DNA of 64,000 bases from NCBI RefSeq assembly GCF_020510565.1, contig NZ_CP075189.1, positions 1,096,001-1,160,000 of the forward strand, written 5' to 3'. Source of the stretch: Ferribacterium limneticum (GTDB lineage: Bacteria; Pseudomonadota; Gammaproteobacteria; Burkholderiales; Rhodocyclaceae). A program made the translations under genes and the position numbers. The notes beneath the pieces are model-generated. The model saw only the letters and a program-made list of their open reading frames with translations. It made no database searches and was not told the origin of the DNA. Below are positions 63,484 to 64,000 of this stretch, piece by piece; within the stretch, counting starts at the first letter, position 1; the number at the start of each line of letters is the position of its first letter.

Positions 63484-63637
63484 ATGGAAGAAGGTTGTGT
63501 TGCGGCGCTGATGAGGCGTTGGCAACACGTTGTGATTGCATCTGTTCTTGTCCTTTAGCCGGGCTTATTTGGCAAAGACAAGACAGCACAAATATGAGTT
63601 GCCTGTAGCCGCTCTCTAACGAGAGTACAAGGTTATA

Positions 63638-64000
<363 letters not shown>

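Overview
The window is about 64 kb of a Gram-negative, GC-rich chromosome. The 16S gene, the rRNA operon layout, a Rhodocyclales-style gene set (HemP, FTR1-type iron uptake, CowN, PEP-CTERM protein) and the protein similarities point to a betaproteobacterium of the Rhodocyclales, close to Dechloromonas/Azonexus. This is inferred by eye, without a database search.

Layout. 1-4.1 kb holds a truncated proline-iminopeptidase-like hydrolase, a FrnE-type DsbA protein, a PEP-CTERM protein, an FKBP isomerase and an unusual pair (unknown protein plus an ISL3-transposase-like N-terminal domain). 4.5-8.6 kb has a PqqU-type TonB receptor, a porin and a DUF302 protein. 8.6-17.2 kb is a redox, metal and signalling block: fnr, hemN (divergent, with an FNR box), a SafE-type membrane protein, a universal stress protein, a copper ATPase, a GGDEF/EAL protein, copZ and selD. 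17.4-18.8 kb stores iron (bfd and two complementary bacterioferritin subunits). 19-24.4 kb is housekeeping, followed by a lone integron-type gene cassette. 24.6-25.7 kb pairs cowN with a CooA-like regulator. 26-36.7 kb is mixed: CHRD protein, glutathione peroxidase, an MNT/HEPN toxin-antitoxin pair, a hybrid kinase, an AraC regulator with a divergent TPR protein, and a FliD-like orphan.

36.8-53.8 kb is a large iron-acquisition region, nearly all on the minus strand: hemP, tonB-exbB-exbD, then ftrA, an outer-membrane porin, ftrB, ftrC and ftrD (FTR1/P19 ferrous uptake), and a second unit with a siderophore receptor, an FMN oxidase, a PiuC-type hydroxylase and an Fe(III)-binding protein. A heme-c sensor kinase and a Fur-box-led operon of unknown small proteins plus a DUF2325 protein follow. 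54-61.3 kb returns to core functions (DEAD helicase, DUF455, Tas, phosphate transport, GreB). 61.3-64 kb is an rRNA operon (16S, tRNA-Ile, tRNA-Ala, start of 23S).

Two signals are not explained by the genes. (1) A dispersed element of about 35 bp with core ACGGTCAACCGG occurs at least 15 times, between genes and inside at least six reading frames, on both strands. It is open in four of its six frames and has supplied residues, a signal-peptide core and a stop codon to host proteins. (2) A GCCAGCCAGCC-type motif recurs in the 5' leaders of six iron-related transcription units, and in weaker form before cowN. This would fit a shared RNA-level or protein-level regulator in addition to the Fur boxes.
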